A stretch of DNA of 55,075 bases from Methanosarcina baikalica (GTDB lineage: Archaea; Halobacteriota; Methanosarcinia; Methanosarcinales; Methanosarcinaceae): positions 1 to 55,075 of the forward strand of contig NZ_JAVKPK010000019.1 of assembly GCF_031461075.1 (NCBI RefSeq), in the 5' to 3' direction. Shown here piece by piece: positions 23,660 through 32,350 of the stretch (positions within the stretch are counted from its first letter, which is position 1; each line of letters opens with the position of its first letter). The notes under the pieces were generated by a model. It was not told the DNA's origin. It did not search any database and worked only from the letters and a program-made list of their open reading frames with translations. The position numbers and the translations under genes were made by a program.

Positions 23660-25167
23660 CGCTCGGAAGTGTACCCCCAAAATTTAAGGTCAGCATTGAC
23701 CGCGACCAGTGTATGGACTGTGGACGCTGTATTGAAAACTGTTCCTACGGCGTATACCGGAGAGAAGGCGATAAAATCCTAATAGAATCCAGGAAATGCA
23801 CAGCCTGCCTCCGTTGTGTCGCCATGTGCCCAAGGGACGCGATCACACTTACCGAGAAACCTGTGGACTACCGTTCCCACCCCGTCTGGACCAGAGAAGT
23901 CAGAGAAGATATCATCAACCAGGCTCGTAGTGGAAAAATAATCCTTTCAGGAATGGGAAATGCCAGGGATTTGCCGATTATCTATGACCGCCTTCTTCTT
24001 GACGCGTGCCAGGTTACAAATCCGAGTATTGACCCCCTGAGAGAACCTATGGAACTGAGGACCTACATAGGGAAAAAACCGTCCAGACTTAGATTCAGGA
24101 AGACTGAAAGTGGAGACGTAGAACTGGAAACAAAGTTGGCTCCCAACCTCAAGCTTGATACTCCTATTATGATAGGGCACATGAGCTTCGGAGCTATCAG
24201 CCTGAATTCCCAGCTCAGCATGGCAAAAGCTGCAGCTGAAAGAGGAACTTACATGGGGACCGGAGAAGGTGGTTTGCACAAAGCGCTCTACCCTTACCAG
24301 GATCACATGATTGTTCAGGTCGCCTCAGGCCGCTTCGGTGTTAACATTGACTATCTGGAGAGAGGTGCAGCCATTGAAATTAAAATCGGCCAGGGCGCAA
24401 AACCAGGTATAGGAGGACATCTGCCTGGAGAAAAAGTAAACGAGGAGGTCTCAAGGACCCGTATGATTCCTCTCGGTAGCGATGCGATAAGCCCGGCCCC
24501 TCACCATGACATATATAGCATTGAAGACCTTGTCCAGCTTATCAGGAGTCTGAAAGAAGCAACCGAATGGAGAAAACCAGTATTCGTGAAGATTGCAGCC
24601 GTGCACAATGTTTCCTCCATTGCCGCAGGCATTGCCCGCTCCTCCGCAGACGCAGTGGTCATAGATGGGTTCCGTGGTGGGACCGGAGCAGCCCCGAAGG
24701 TCTTCAGGGATCATGTGGGAATCCCCATCGAAGCCGCAATCTCAAGCGTTGATCAGAAACTCAGGGACCAGGGTGTCAGGAACGAGATCTCTATCATCGC
24801 AAGTGGTGGAATAAGGAGTAGTGCCGACCTTGCAAAGTCCATTGCGCTAGGAGCGGATGCAGTCTACATAGGAACTGCAGCTCTAGTCTCTCTGGGCTGC
24901 AGGGTCTGCGGTAACTGTTACCGAAACCTTTGCCCCTGGGGCATTGCTACCCAGCGCCCTGACCTTGTGAGCAGGCTTGACCCCGAACAAGGAGCAGTTC
25001 AGGTTTCAAACCTTATTAAGGGCTGGACTCTTGAACTGAGTGAGCTCATGGGTGCTGCAGGGATTAACAGTATAGAAAGCCTGCGCGGCAACAGGGATCG
25101 CTTGCGTGGATATATGCTGGATGAAGGGATGCTTGAAATCCTGGACGTATTGCCAGCGGGGGCCTGA
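23656..25167 (+). CDS. gltB2: Glutamate synthase, FMN-binding synthase subunit with ferredoxin domain
   Basis: A 503-residue core enzyme that joins ammonia to 2-oxoglutarate. The N-terminus is a two-cluster ferredoxin domain: CMDCGRCIENC (C19, 22, 25, 29) and CTACLRCVAMC (C48, 51, 54, 58). The FMN-binding TIM barrel follows, with GHMSFGAISLNSQLSMAKAA, TGEGGLHK, KIGQGAKPGIGGHLPGEKV and GFRGGTGAAP. Near the C-terminus, CRVCGNCYRNLCPWGIATQ supplies the 3Fe-4S cluster ligands. This is the archaeal-type GltS in which the fused ferredoxin domain delivers electrons. It overlaps its neighbours on both sides, so it is one coupled operon. Confidence 0.95.
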   Translation: MTLGSVPPKFKVSIDRDQCMDCGRCIENCSYGVYRREGDKILIESRKCTACLRCVAMCPRDAITLTEKPVDYRSHPVWTREVREDIINQARSGKIILSGMGNARDLPIIYDRLLLDACQVTNPSIDPLREPMELRTYIGKKPSRLRFRKTESGDVELETKLAPNLKLDTPIMIGHMSFGAISLNSQLSMAKAAAERGTYMGTGEGGLHKALYPYQDHMIVQVASGRFGVNIDYLERGAAIEIKIGQGAKPGIGGHLPGEKVNEEVSRTRMIPLGSDAISPAPHHDIYSIEDLVQLIRSLKEATEWRKPVFVKIAAVHNVSSIAAGIARSSADAVVIDGFRGGTGAAPKVFRDHVGIPIEAAISSVDQKLRDQGVRNEISIIASGGIRSSADLAKSIALGADAVYIGTAALVSLGCRVCGNCYRNLCPWGIATQRPDLVSRLDPEQGAVQVSNLIKGWTLELSELMGAAGINSIESLRGNRDRLRGYMLDEGMLEILDVLPAGA

Positions 25168-25916
25168 TGGAGATGAAGACGGTAAAAATTGACGCCAGAG
25201 ATATGCACTACACCCCACTAAACCAGAAAATAAGGGCTGCAGTTGCGGACGGGGCAGAGGAAATAATCCTCGATAACGTGCTCGGACAGCGCTTTATAGG
25301 GGATGGGTTGAGAGGCAATGCCCGCATCATAATCAATGGAGTTCCCGGAGGGGATCTGGGAATGTTCATGAGCGGGCCGACCTGTATTGTACATGGGAAT
25401 GCCGAACACGCTCCTGGAAATACAATGGACAGCGGTATGCTTGTTATTCATGGAAGTGCAGGAGATGCAGTTGCCCACAGTATGCGGGGAGGAACAGTCT
25501 TTGTAAAGAATAACATTGGCTACCGGGGCGGCATCCACATGAAACAGTATGAAGTGGAAGCTAGGCCAATACTTGTTGTGGGAGGCACTGCCCATTCCTT
25601 CCTTGGTGAGTATATGGCAGGTGGCCTTGTGCTTGTGCTGGGTATAGGCAAGGAAAAAGCCATGACAGACAGGGGCATAGGAAGTGGGATCCATGGTGGA
25701 GAAATCATCGTCCGCGGAGAAGTCGATGATTATCTCCTTGGAGTCGGAGCCAAGAAATTCAAGTTTACTGAGAGTGACCTCGAACGCATAGCTCCGATTA
25801 TAAAGAACTTCTGCGAGCAGTTCGGGTATGACCCTGCAGAATTTCTGGACACTAACTACACGAGGATCGGACCTGCAAGTAGCCGACCTTTCGCAAGCAA
25901 GTACGTCTGGGAGTGA
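25167..25916 (+). CDS. gltB3: Glutamate synthase, GXGXG (alpha C-terminal) domain protein
   Basis: A 249-residue protein equal to the C-terminal beta-helix domain of bacterial GltB. Typical glycine-rich turns include RGNARIIINGVPGGDLGMFM, GNAEHAPGNTMDSGMLVIHG, HSMRGGTVFVKNNIGYRGGI and GIGSGIHGGEIIVRG. The domain is structural and helps build the ammonia tunnel between glutaminase and synthase. ATG 25167 shares its A with the preceding TGA. It is followed 6 bp later by the FrhB-like gene. Confidence 0.93.
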   Translation: MEMKTVKIDARDMHYTPLNQKIRAAVADGAEEIILDNVLGQRFIGDGLRGNARIIINGVPGGDLGMFMSGPTCIVHGNAEHAPGNTMDSGMLVIHGSAGDAVAHSMRGGTVFVKNNIGYRGGIHMKQYEVEARPILVVGGTAHSFLGEYMAGGLVLVLGIGKEKAMTDRGIGSGIHGGEIIVRGEVDDYLLGVGAKKFKFTESDLERIAPIIKNFCEQFGYDPAEFLDTNYTRIGPASSRPFASKYVWE

Positions 25917-25922
25917 TCAGAC

Positions 25923-26957
25923 ATGGCAGAACAGAAACCAATAAGTAAAAATTACCTTGACCTCAAATCACAAGTCTGGGACGAAGGCCTTTGCTCAGGC
26001 TGCGGGGCCTGCATTGCAGTCTGCCCTGCTGATGCTCTGTACTTCGAAACAGGTGGCGATTCCACACACCCAAAGAGCAATAACTACTGTAAAGACGCTG
26101 TTGACGGTGTGCCCTGCGGAGCCTGTTACGAGGTTTGTCCGAGACTCGACGAACAGCCCTCAAGCCTGCTCGGAGAGTACCTGGAAATCACTACCGGAAA
26201 AGCCGAATTTGATATCCCGAGAAAACAGAGCGGAGGGGCCGTCACGGCAATTCTTGCAAACGCTCTGGATACAGGCCTTGTAGATGCTGTTGTTACGGTT
26301 ACGGAAGATCCCTGGACCCTCAAGCCGCACTCCATGGTAATAACCAGAAGTGAGGCCCTTATTGCTCATGCCGGAAGCCGTTACAACTGGTGGGTTCCTC
26401 TTGTATCTTCCCTCAAAGAAGCGGTTGTAAACCGGAAGTACAGGAACATTGCAGTTGTCGGAGTCCCCTGTGTAGTCCAGGCAGTCCGCAAAATGCTTGA
26501 GACTGACCACCAGCTTGTCCGCCCATACAAAAATTCAATCCGCTTCGTCGTTGGGCTCTTCTGTACTGAAAACTTCGACTACGAAAAACTTATCGCAGGC
26601 AAACTGAAAAGTGAGTACGCACTTGAACCGATGAAAGTTTGCCGTATTGATGTTAAGGGTAAACTGGAAATCACCCTCAATGATGGGGTACAGTACATAA
26701 TTCCCCTTACCGAACTAGAAGACACCGTCCGCTCAGGCTGTGGCGTATGCACGGACTTTACCGCCCTGAAGGCTGACATCTCAGCCGGCTCGGTCGGAAG
26801 CCCGGATGGCTACACCACCCTTGTCGTCCGCACTGTAGTAGGGCAGCACCTCCTTGACAGTGCAGTTGCCAATAAGAAACTAAGCGTCGGCGGCGAGGTT
26901 AACCTTGAGATAATCGAAAAGCTTGCAAAGAAAAAGCTTAAAAGAAAACTGGAATAA
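25923..26957 (+). CDS. FrhB/FpoF-like F420-oxidising subunit in the glutamate synthase operon
   Basis: A 344-residue flavo-iron-sulfur protein of the coenzyme F420 hydrogenase/dehydrogenase beta family (FrhB, FpoF, FqoF). It carries CSGCGACIAVCP (C24, 27, 30, 34) and a second set in CKDAVDGVPCGACYEVCP, then the FrhB N- and C-domains with KQSGGAVTAILANALD, VVGVPCVVQAVRKM and SGCGVCTDFTALKADIS. Such subunits oxidise F420H2 and pass electrons through FAD and Fe-S clusters. Placement as the fourth gene of the operon, 6 bp after gltB3, suggests that this synthase is driven by F420H2 instead of NADPH. A terminator follows. Confidence 0.9.
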   Translation: MAEQKPISKNYLDLKSQVWDEGLCSGCGACIAVCPADALYFETGGDSTHPKSNNYCKDAVDGVPCGACYEVCPRLDEQPSSLLGEYLEITTGKAEFDIPRKQSGGAVTAILANALDTGLVDAVVTVTEDPWTLKPHSMVITRSEALIAHAGSRYNWWVPLVSSLKEAVVNRKYRNIAVVGVPCVVQAVRKMLETDHQLVRPYKNSIRFVVGLFCTENFDYEKLIAGKLKSEYALEPMKVCRIDVKGKLEITLNDGVQYIIPLTELEDTVRSGCGVCTDFTALKADISAGSVGSPDGYTTLVVRTVVGQHLLDSAVANKKLSVGGEVNLEIIEKLAKKKLKRKLE

Positions 26958-26978
26958 ATCTAAATTTAAAGGGGTTTT

Positions 26979-27007
26979 AGATGGAGCCGTCAAACTCCAT
27001 CTTTTTT
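26979..27007 (+). terminator. Terminator of the glutamate synthase operon
   Basis: AGATGGAG (26979-26986) pairs with CTCCATCT (26995-27002) across 8 nt, followed by TTTTTT. It lies 22 bp after the last gene. Confidence 0.85.
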
Positions 27008-27038
27008 ACTTTTTTATTTTATTGTGCTGATTTCCAAA

Positions 27039-28232
27039 TCAAAATACAGGAATCAAACCCGGGTTGTAGCCGGTAATACATTCTCCACCTTCAGCAGTTA
27101 CTATAAAGGTATTTTCAATTCCTACCATTCCGATGTTTTCAATTCCTTTTTTAGGTTCGAGGGCAAATACCATTCCTTCCTGTAGGGGTTCATCAAATCC
27201 TTCTGCAATTACAGGCAGTTCATCGATTAACAAGCCAACCCCGTGCCCGAGGAATTTCACTTTACGGTTTCCAAAACCCATAAAGTTCTGCAGAAATTCC
27301 GAGTCAAGCTTGTTCATTATGCTATTGTAAATTTCTGAGGGAATAGCACCGGGTTTTAACGTTGAGGCAGCCTCATTCTGTATATCCACACATTTATTAT
27401 GGGCATCTATGGCATATTGAGGAAGTGAAGAACCAAACATATATGTGGTCGTTTTATCCGTATTGTAACCTTCAACTCCGCACCCTACATCTATGAATAC
27501 CAGATCGCCTTTTCGTAGTTTCCTATCACGGCTTCCGATTAGAGGTACTGCAGGGCTCATCCCGTAGTTTCCACCAGGTCCGTTAAAATAAGACGGATAA
27601 ATGGAACTTTCACCGAAACAGACATTTCCCAGGAACATCTCGGTATCAAACATTCCAAAGCGACATAATCCGTGATGTCCTTCTTCGACCATAACCGAAA
27701 ACAGTTCGGTTGCAAGGTCTGTTTCATTCATTCCTTCCTGCAGCATTTCAGGTACAAGATCTTCCAGCACATGCTGATGAATCCTGCCTGCTTCTCTTGT
27801 CAGCAAGAGCTCATATTCGCTCTTTACTGCTCTAACAGCGGAAATTTGAGTATCAACGGATTTAACATTCTTAAAAGGAAAGTATTTTTGAAACCTCTGG
27901 TACAGAGCTAGAGGAACAACCTCGGTTTCAAGGTATACCGTGTCTGGAAGCTTGCTTAGACTTTTTGCAGCATCACGAAAACTGTTCATAGGTTCTATAT
28001 TGGAAAATAAGGATTCGTCCAAAGCTCTTTCATAGCTGCGGCGTACCCAGAAAGTTGCTTCTTCGTTCTTAGGGATAAGCAATATTCCATCCTGCATAGT
28101 GCCAGTAAAATAATAAAGGTTTATTTTGCTGAAGATAACAGATATTTCCCATTCGGGACTTGAGGTGTCCATCCGTTTTCTAAAACTTCTCATGCGGTTT
28201 TTCAGTTCAGTTATAGGTACTTTCTTAGTCAT
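27039..28232 (-). CDS. M24 family peptidase (Xaa-Pro aminopeptidase-like)
   Basis: A 397-residue cytosolic metallopeptidase: an N-terminal creatinase-like domain (about 1-150) and a pita-bread catalytic domain. Metal ligands are visible in order: Asp in VFIDVGCG, Asp in YNTDKTTTY, His in FLGHGVGL, Glu in ALEPKKG and Glu in GIENTF. The family cleaves Xaa-Pro bonds at the N-terminus of peptides and dipeptides. The metal set is complete, so an active enzyme is likely; substrate preference is not clear. It is monocistronic on the minus strand, with no operon partners. Confidence 0.9.
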   Translation of the reverse strand: MTKKVPITELKNRMRSFRKRMDTSSPEWEISVIFSKINLYYFTGTMQDGILLIPKNEEATFWVRRSYERALDESLFSNIEPMNSFRDAAKSLSKLPDTVYLETEVVPLALYQRFQKYFPFKNVKSVDTQISAVRAVKSEYELLLTREAGRIHQHVLEDLVPEMLQEGMNETDLATELFSVMVEEGHHGLCRFGMFDTEMFLGNVCFGESSIYPSYFNGPGGNYGMSPAVPLIGSRDRKLRKGDLVFIDVGCGVEGYNTDKTTTYMFGSSLPQYAIDAHNKCVDIQNEAASTLKPGAIPSEIYNSIMNKLDSEFLQNFMGFGNRKVKFLGHGVGLLIDELPVIAEGFDEPLQEGMVFALEPKKGIENIGMVGIENTFIVTAEGGECITGYNPGLIPVF

Positions 28233-28313
28233 GCGGATCCCTTTACTAAGTTATCTGTTCTCAATTATAGAAGTGTAACCTACAGTAGTGAATATACTAA
28301 GAACTTATGAGCA

Positions 28314-28378
28314 GATGTACATAATAGATGTGCATAATAAATGTTCATAGTAGACGTGCATAGTGGATGTGCATAACA
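28314..28378 (+). repeat. Five tandem 13-bp repeats
   Basis: Units are GATGTACATAATA, GATGTGCATAATA, AATGTTCATAGTA, GACGTGCATAGTG and GATGTGCATAACA, end to end in 65 bp, in the divergent gap between the M24 peptidase and the DUF2284 gene. Each holds a TGYRCATA-like core, similar to half-sites for DNA-binding proteins. They could be an operator array or slipped-strand DNA. Confidence 0.75.
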
Positions 28379-28536
28379 ATTATTTTTCACAACGAACTCG
28401 TAAAAAGATAAAAAGTAACTGTCGGAGTAGTGCACACCTAAGTTCTTTTTCCAAAACGGAAATAATAATTAGAAAGGAGACAAATTAAAAGAAAACAAAA
28501 AGTAAAACGAAAAGGGCTTTTTGAAAAGGGTTTATC

Positions 28537-29076
28537 ATGCTTGGAAAATTCGAGGATCTTGTTGAAAAGGCTTCAGAGATGGGGCTTAAGGCTTATTTTA
28601 TGAGCGTAAAAGACATTCCGGTTGAAAACCGGATTGCTCTGAAATGCGCTTACGGCTGCAAAAGCTATGGAAAAAGGTTGAGCTGTCCGCCTCATATTAT
28701 GTCAGTTGAGGAGTTTAGAAAAGTTCTAGGGGAATACAGCAGTGCGCTTCTCCTTTTAGATGAACGCGATACTTCAAGAGTACAGGATGTCCTTGAAGCC
28801 TGGACAGAAATTCGGAAGGATTCTTTCCATAAGATGTATGAGCTTGAGCAGGAAGCTTTCAGGGAAGGCTTTACTTTTGCACATCTTCTGAGGCCCGGCT
28901 CCTGCAACGAATGTGATATATGTAACCTTGAAATGTGCGTAAAGCCGGAAATGAGACGTTTTGCACCTGAAGCTGTGGGAATAAATCTCCAGAAGGCAAT
29001 GGAAGAGGCAGGGCTTGTGCTTGAATTCTGCAAGCCGGAGAAAACCATATGTATCGGCATTTTGTTGCTTGAGTGA
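28537..29076 (+). CDS. DUF2284 metal-binding protein
   Basis: A 179-residue cysteine-rich protein. Two conserved Cys groups are visible: CAYGCKSYGKRLSCPPH near residues 33-49 and a C-terminal block with CNECDICNLEMC near 125-138, typical of DUF2284 (predicted metal binding). The family has no proven activity; the first block resembles an Fe-S or zinc site of corrinoid-associated proteins. ATG 28537 follows an AAAAGGG stretch. It stands alone on the plus strand. Confidence 0.85.
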   Translation: MLGKFEDLVEKASEMGLKAYFMSVKDIPVENRIALKCAYGCKSYGKRLSCPPHIMSVEEFRKVLGEYSSALLLLDERDTSRVQDVLEAWTEIRKDSFHKMYELEQEAFREGFTFAHLLRPGSCNECDICNLEMCVKPEMRRFAPEAVGINLQKAMEEAGLVLEFCKPEKTICIGILLLE

Positions 29077-29296
29077 AAATTCCTGTAAATAATTTAGTGA
29101 TTGTGTAGTTTGTTTCAGATAATTGAGAGAATAAGGAAGAAGAACCGAATTAATTCGAAAGTTTGGCTTTCTGATTCTGAAGATCTTTCAGAAATAATTA
29201 TAAAAATATTCGCTGCTATACTCAATATTATAATTTAATTAGTGAAGACAGAAGTTATATTAACTTTCTGATATATGTTATGGGAGACATAGCAAA

Positions 29297-30022
29297 ATGG
29301 AGGTTTTGTTCAAATTGAATTCTGAAAAGTTAAAAATAGCTGTCCTGGGAGGAACCGGCAATATAGGGGAAGGCATGGTGCTCAGGCTAGCCCTTCAAAA
29401 TCTCATGACTGAAGGTGTAAAAAATGAGATCATTATAGGTTCCAGGTCCAGGGAAACTGCAGATGAAGCCGCAAAAAAAGCCTTATCAGAGCTTGAGAAC
29501 TGTGGGTTCAATACTTCCGGAATAACCATTACAGGAAGCACTAACCTTGAAGCTGCACAGGCAGCTGAAATGATAATCCTTACAATTCGCTTTGACAATG
29601 TTTTACCTCTTCTGGATGAAATCCGTGAAGCTCTTGAAAACAAGATTCTTATCACTCCTGTGGTTCCGATGGTAAAGGAAGGAAACCTTTTTATATACAA
29701 ACCTCCGGAAGAAGGCTCAGCCGCACTTGCAATCCAGAAAAGAACTCCAGCTTCTACAAAAATTGTTGCAGCCTTCCACAATATCCCGGCAGGGAAATTG
29801 AAGGACGTTGTCAAGTGCAAGGCTGTACACCATGCATTGGTATGCAGCGATGACGTAGAAGCAAAGAAAAAGGTAATGGAGCTTACACAACATATGGGAT
29901 GCCTGAAACCCCTGGACGGAGGTCCTCTTCAGCAGGCAAACACTATGGAGTCTCTTACGCCATTGCTGATCAACCTGGCAAAACTAAACGGACTTAAAGA
30001 TCTCGGAATAAACTTTTCCTGA
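29297..30022 (+). CDS. fno: F420H2:NADP+ oxidoreductase
   Basis: A 241-residue enzyme that moves hydride between coenzyme F420H2 and NADP+, giving NADPH for biosynthesis. The N-terminal Rossmann fold has the dinucleotide motif VLGGTGNIGEGM, then IIGSRSRE, whose Arg/Ser pocket fits the 2'-phosphate of NADP. The C-terminal F420-binding part carries VAAFHNIPAGKL and MECLKPLDGGPL-like segments (here MGCLKPLDGGPLQQANTMES). Length fits the family (about 220-240). No operon partner lies close. It fits the F420-based metabolism shown by hdr and the F420-type glutamate synthase nearby. Confidence 0.92.
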   Translation: MEVLFKLNSEKLKIAVLGGTGNIGEGMVLRLALQNLMTEGVKNEIIIGSRSRETADEAAKKALSELENCGFNTSGITITGSTNLEAAQAAEMIILTIRFDNVLPLLDEIREALENKILITPVVPMVKEGNLFIYKPPEEGSAALAIQKRTPASTKIVAAFHNIPAGKLKDVVKCKAVHHALVCSDDVEAKKKVMELTQHMGCLKPLDGGPLQQANTMESLTPLLINLAKLNGLKDLGINFS

Positions 30023-30358
30023 AAAAATTGGTTGAGAAGATAGTGAAAAACCATACAGGAAAAGAGCCGACTAGAAAAATGATCTGAATCTGGAAAAAAA
30101 TGGACGTTTTTTTCGAAGAACTTATTTTTATATAACAAAAGATATAATTTTACCTAAATGCACAGGTCTTATAAGATGTCAGAAGTGAGAGCTTTTTGCC
30201 TGAGTGTATAAAAACAAGTCCGATAATAGTAAATCAGTAATAATAAATTCATAAAAATCCATAACAATACTCTCAAAATCATACTCTTTATTATTTCATC
30301 TTACCTTTGCTTTTCTAAAACAGATGAACCGATATTAAAAATCAGACAGTGAACCTGT
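30023..30358. other. Gap before hdrC
   Basis: 336 bp, AT-rich, no supportable gene. TTTTTATATAACAAAAGATA near 30123-30145 could be a TATA region for a transcript running to hdrC. Confidence 0.35.
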
Positions 30359-30844
30359 ATGAGTGAAGAACTGCTAAAAGTATTAAAGGCTGCAGGGCTT
30401 GATGTACTTTCCTGCATGCAATGTGGCACATGCACAGGAAGCTGTCCTTCGGGACGGCACACAGGGCTTAACACCCGACGAATTTTACGGGATGCATGCA
30501 AGAATAGAGCAACAGTCCTCTCAGATGAATCCCTCTGGCTCTGCACTACCTGCTATACCTGTCAGGAGCGCTGCCCACGTGGTATCCCAATTACGGATGC
30601 TCTTCTTGAGCTCAGGAGACTTGCGGTTAAAGAAGGTTTCATGCTTCCACAACATAGGCTGATATCGAAAATGGTGCTGGAGTGCGGACACGCAGTCCCT
30701 CTGGATGAAGAAACGAAGAAAAAGAGGGAAGAACTCGGGCTTGATCCCATACCTGAGACTGTACAGAAGTATCCTGAAGCTCTTCAAGAACTGAAAAATC
30801 TTCTTAAAGCATGCAAATTTGACGAACTGGTGGCTGAAAAATAA
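30359..30844 (+). CDS. hdrC: Heterodisulfide reductase subunit C
   Basis: A 161-residue Fe-S protein with two 4Fe-4S sites: CMQCGTCTGSC near residues 19-29 and CTTCYTCQERC near 62-72. The C-terminal region (HRLISKMVLECGHAV) is typical of HdrC. In soluble HdrABC, HdrC links flavin subunit HdrA to the catalytic HdrB. It is followed after 12 bp by hdrB, but no hdrA lies in the window; in Methanosarcina one hdrCB pair (called C2B2) is known to be encoded apart from hdrA2. The match to that pair is likely but rests on gene arrangement. Confidence 0.9.
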   Translation: MSEELLKVLKAAGLDVLSCMQCGTCTGSCPSGRHTGLNTRRILRDACKNRATVLSDESLWLCTTCYTCQERCPRGIPITDALLELRRLAVKEGFMLPQHRLISKMVLECGHAVPLDEETKKKREELGLDPIPETVQKYPEALQELKNLLKACKFDELVAEK

Positions 30845-30856
30845 GGAGGCAGAGAT

Positions 30857-31759
30857 ATGACAAAACTAGCACTATTTCTTGGCTGTATCGTACCTAATCG
30901 CTACCCTGGAATTGAGAAAGCAACCAAACTCTGCCTGCAGAAGCTTGAGATAGATGCATCCGATCTGCCAGGAGCTTCCTGCTGCCCTGCTCCAGGGGTG
31001 TTCAAGTCCTTTGATAAAGCAACATGGCTTGCCCTTGCCAGCAGGAATATAGTTCTTTCGGAAAGGATGGAAAGGGATATCCTGACAATCTGTAACGGTT
31101 GTTACGGGTCGCTGGCAGATGCCAATTTAGAGTTGAAAAAAGACTCTGAGATGAAGGCGTGCACAAACAGTTGCCTTAAAGAAATCGGTATGGAATTTAA
31201 AGGAACTGCAGAGGTAAGGCACATAATTGAATTTCTCTATAAGGAGTTTGGGCCTGAAAAACTTAAGAATTATATCACAATACCCCTTGATCTCAAAGTG
31301 GCCTTACACTACGGATGCCATCTTATCAAGCCCTCAAAAGACCGAAAACTTGGAGAAACGGAAGCTCCGGTATTTTTTGACGAACTTGTTGAAGTTACAG
31401 GCGCAAAAAGTGTGGACTATACGGATAAAATGATGTGCTGCGGAGCAGGAGGTGGAGTCCGTTCAGGGCACGTTGCCGAATCTCTGGAAATGCTTGAACA
31501 CAAGCTAGCCTGCATTCGGCGAGCAGGAGTAGACTGCATTGTCAATGCATGTCCTTTCTGTCACCTTCAGTTTGACAGAGGACAACTTGCAGTCAACGAG
31601 AAATTCGGCACTGATTATTCGATCCCTGTCCTTCATTATTCCCAGCTTCTTGGCCTTGCTCTTGGCTTTTCTCCTTACGAATTGGGGATAGAACAGAATG
31701 CAGTCCAGAATATTGAATTTCTTGCAAAAATCTATGAAATCAGCGCAGGTTTAAGGTAA
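30857..31759 (+). CDS. hdrB: Heterodisulfide reductase subunit B
   Basis: A 300-residue catalytic subunit that reduces the CoM-S-S-CoB heterodisulfide at noncubane Fe-S clusters. Both CCG-domain sets are complete: LFLGCIVPN, GASCCPAPG and CNGCYGS in the first half; HYGCHLIKPS, MMCCGAGGG and CPFCHLQFD in the second. These Cys supply the cluster ligands. AAGGAGG lies 8 nt before the ATG. With HdrC it would form the C2B2 part of a cytosolic HdrABC, which Methanosarcina uses in addition to membrane HdrDE. Confidence 0.93.
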   Translation: MTKLALFLGCIVPNRYPGIEKATKLCLQKLEIDASDLPGASCCPAPGVFKSFDKATWLALASRNIVLSERMERDILTICNGCYGSLADANLELKKDSEMKACTNSCLKEIGMEFKGTAEVRHIIEFLYKEFGPEKLKNYITIPLDLKVALHYGCHLIKPSKDRKLGETEAPVFFDELVEVTGAKSVDYTDKMMCCGAGGGVRSGHVAESLEMLEHKLACIRRAGVDCIVNACPFCHLQFDRGQLAVNEKFGTDYSIPVLHYSQLLGLALGFSPYELGIEQNAVQNIEFLAKIYEISAGLR

Positions 31760-31840
31760 AAAGTTAAAGATTGAAAGGTTGAAGAGCAAAAATAGGTAAA
31801 GATATTTTTCATTTTTTCCTTTAACCCGAAATTATAACTT

Positions 31841-32350
31841 TTATCTTTCGGTTTGCATATACCAGAGACACTTCTGTCTCCACTTGCATGTTCCGCAGAC
31901 GTCTTCGATATCGGATGCACTATTCAGTTTTGAATTTATTAACCTGAAAGCTTTGTCTGCCTTCATTAAAGCCCCTTCTTCTATCTTTAATTTCTCCATG
32001 ACAATAAGATCCATATTCCTTATCCTGCGAGAGAGGGTCGATTTCTGAATAGTGCATTCCCTTTTGCTGGGACAGGAAATACAGATCACATCACATTCAG
32101 ATACGAGTTCCAGAGTTCTTGAAGGAAAAGCTCCAATATCCGAAATTACGGCCCGCATATTAGCTACAAAAGCCGGACTGTATCCATAGCCTTGAAAACC
32201 CTGGATACAACAAAGGTGATGAGCTCTGATCTTCAGGCATTCAGATCCGGTTTTAGAATCAGATCCAGATGCGTTAGATTTTTCGAGCATGTATTTCTCC
32301 GGGACTTGAATTCTCAAAATCAAAGTATTCATTCTATAAAATTCATTCAA
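31841..32350 (-). CDS. DUF1284 family protein
   Basis: A 169-residue protein. The DUF1284 core starts around residue 40 with KIRAHHLCCIQGFQGYGYSP, whose HH...CC...GY pattern is diagnostic. It ends with a Cys-rich zone (CDVICISCPSKREC, CGTCKWRQKC) that could hold an Fe-S or zinc site. The N-terminal 40 residues are extra; ATG choices within them (about 32333, MNTLILRIQ) are possible. It overlaps the DUF1847 gene by 8 nt, so the two are translated together. Activity is unknown. Confidence 0.85.
   Translation of the reverse strand: MNEFYRMNTLILRIQVPEKYMLEKSNASGSDSKTGSECLKIRAHHLCCIQGFQGYGYSPAFVANMRAVISDIGAFPSRTLELVSECDVICISCPSKRECTIQKSTLSRRIRNMDLIVMEKLKIEEGALMKADKAFRLINSKLNSASDIEDVCGTCKWRQKCLWYMQTER

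Noticed and set aside
28314..28378. Possible CRISPR array
   Set aside because: The 13-bp units are adjacent with no unique spacers, and no cas gene is present.
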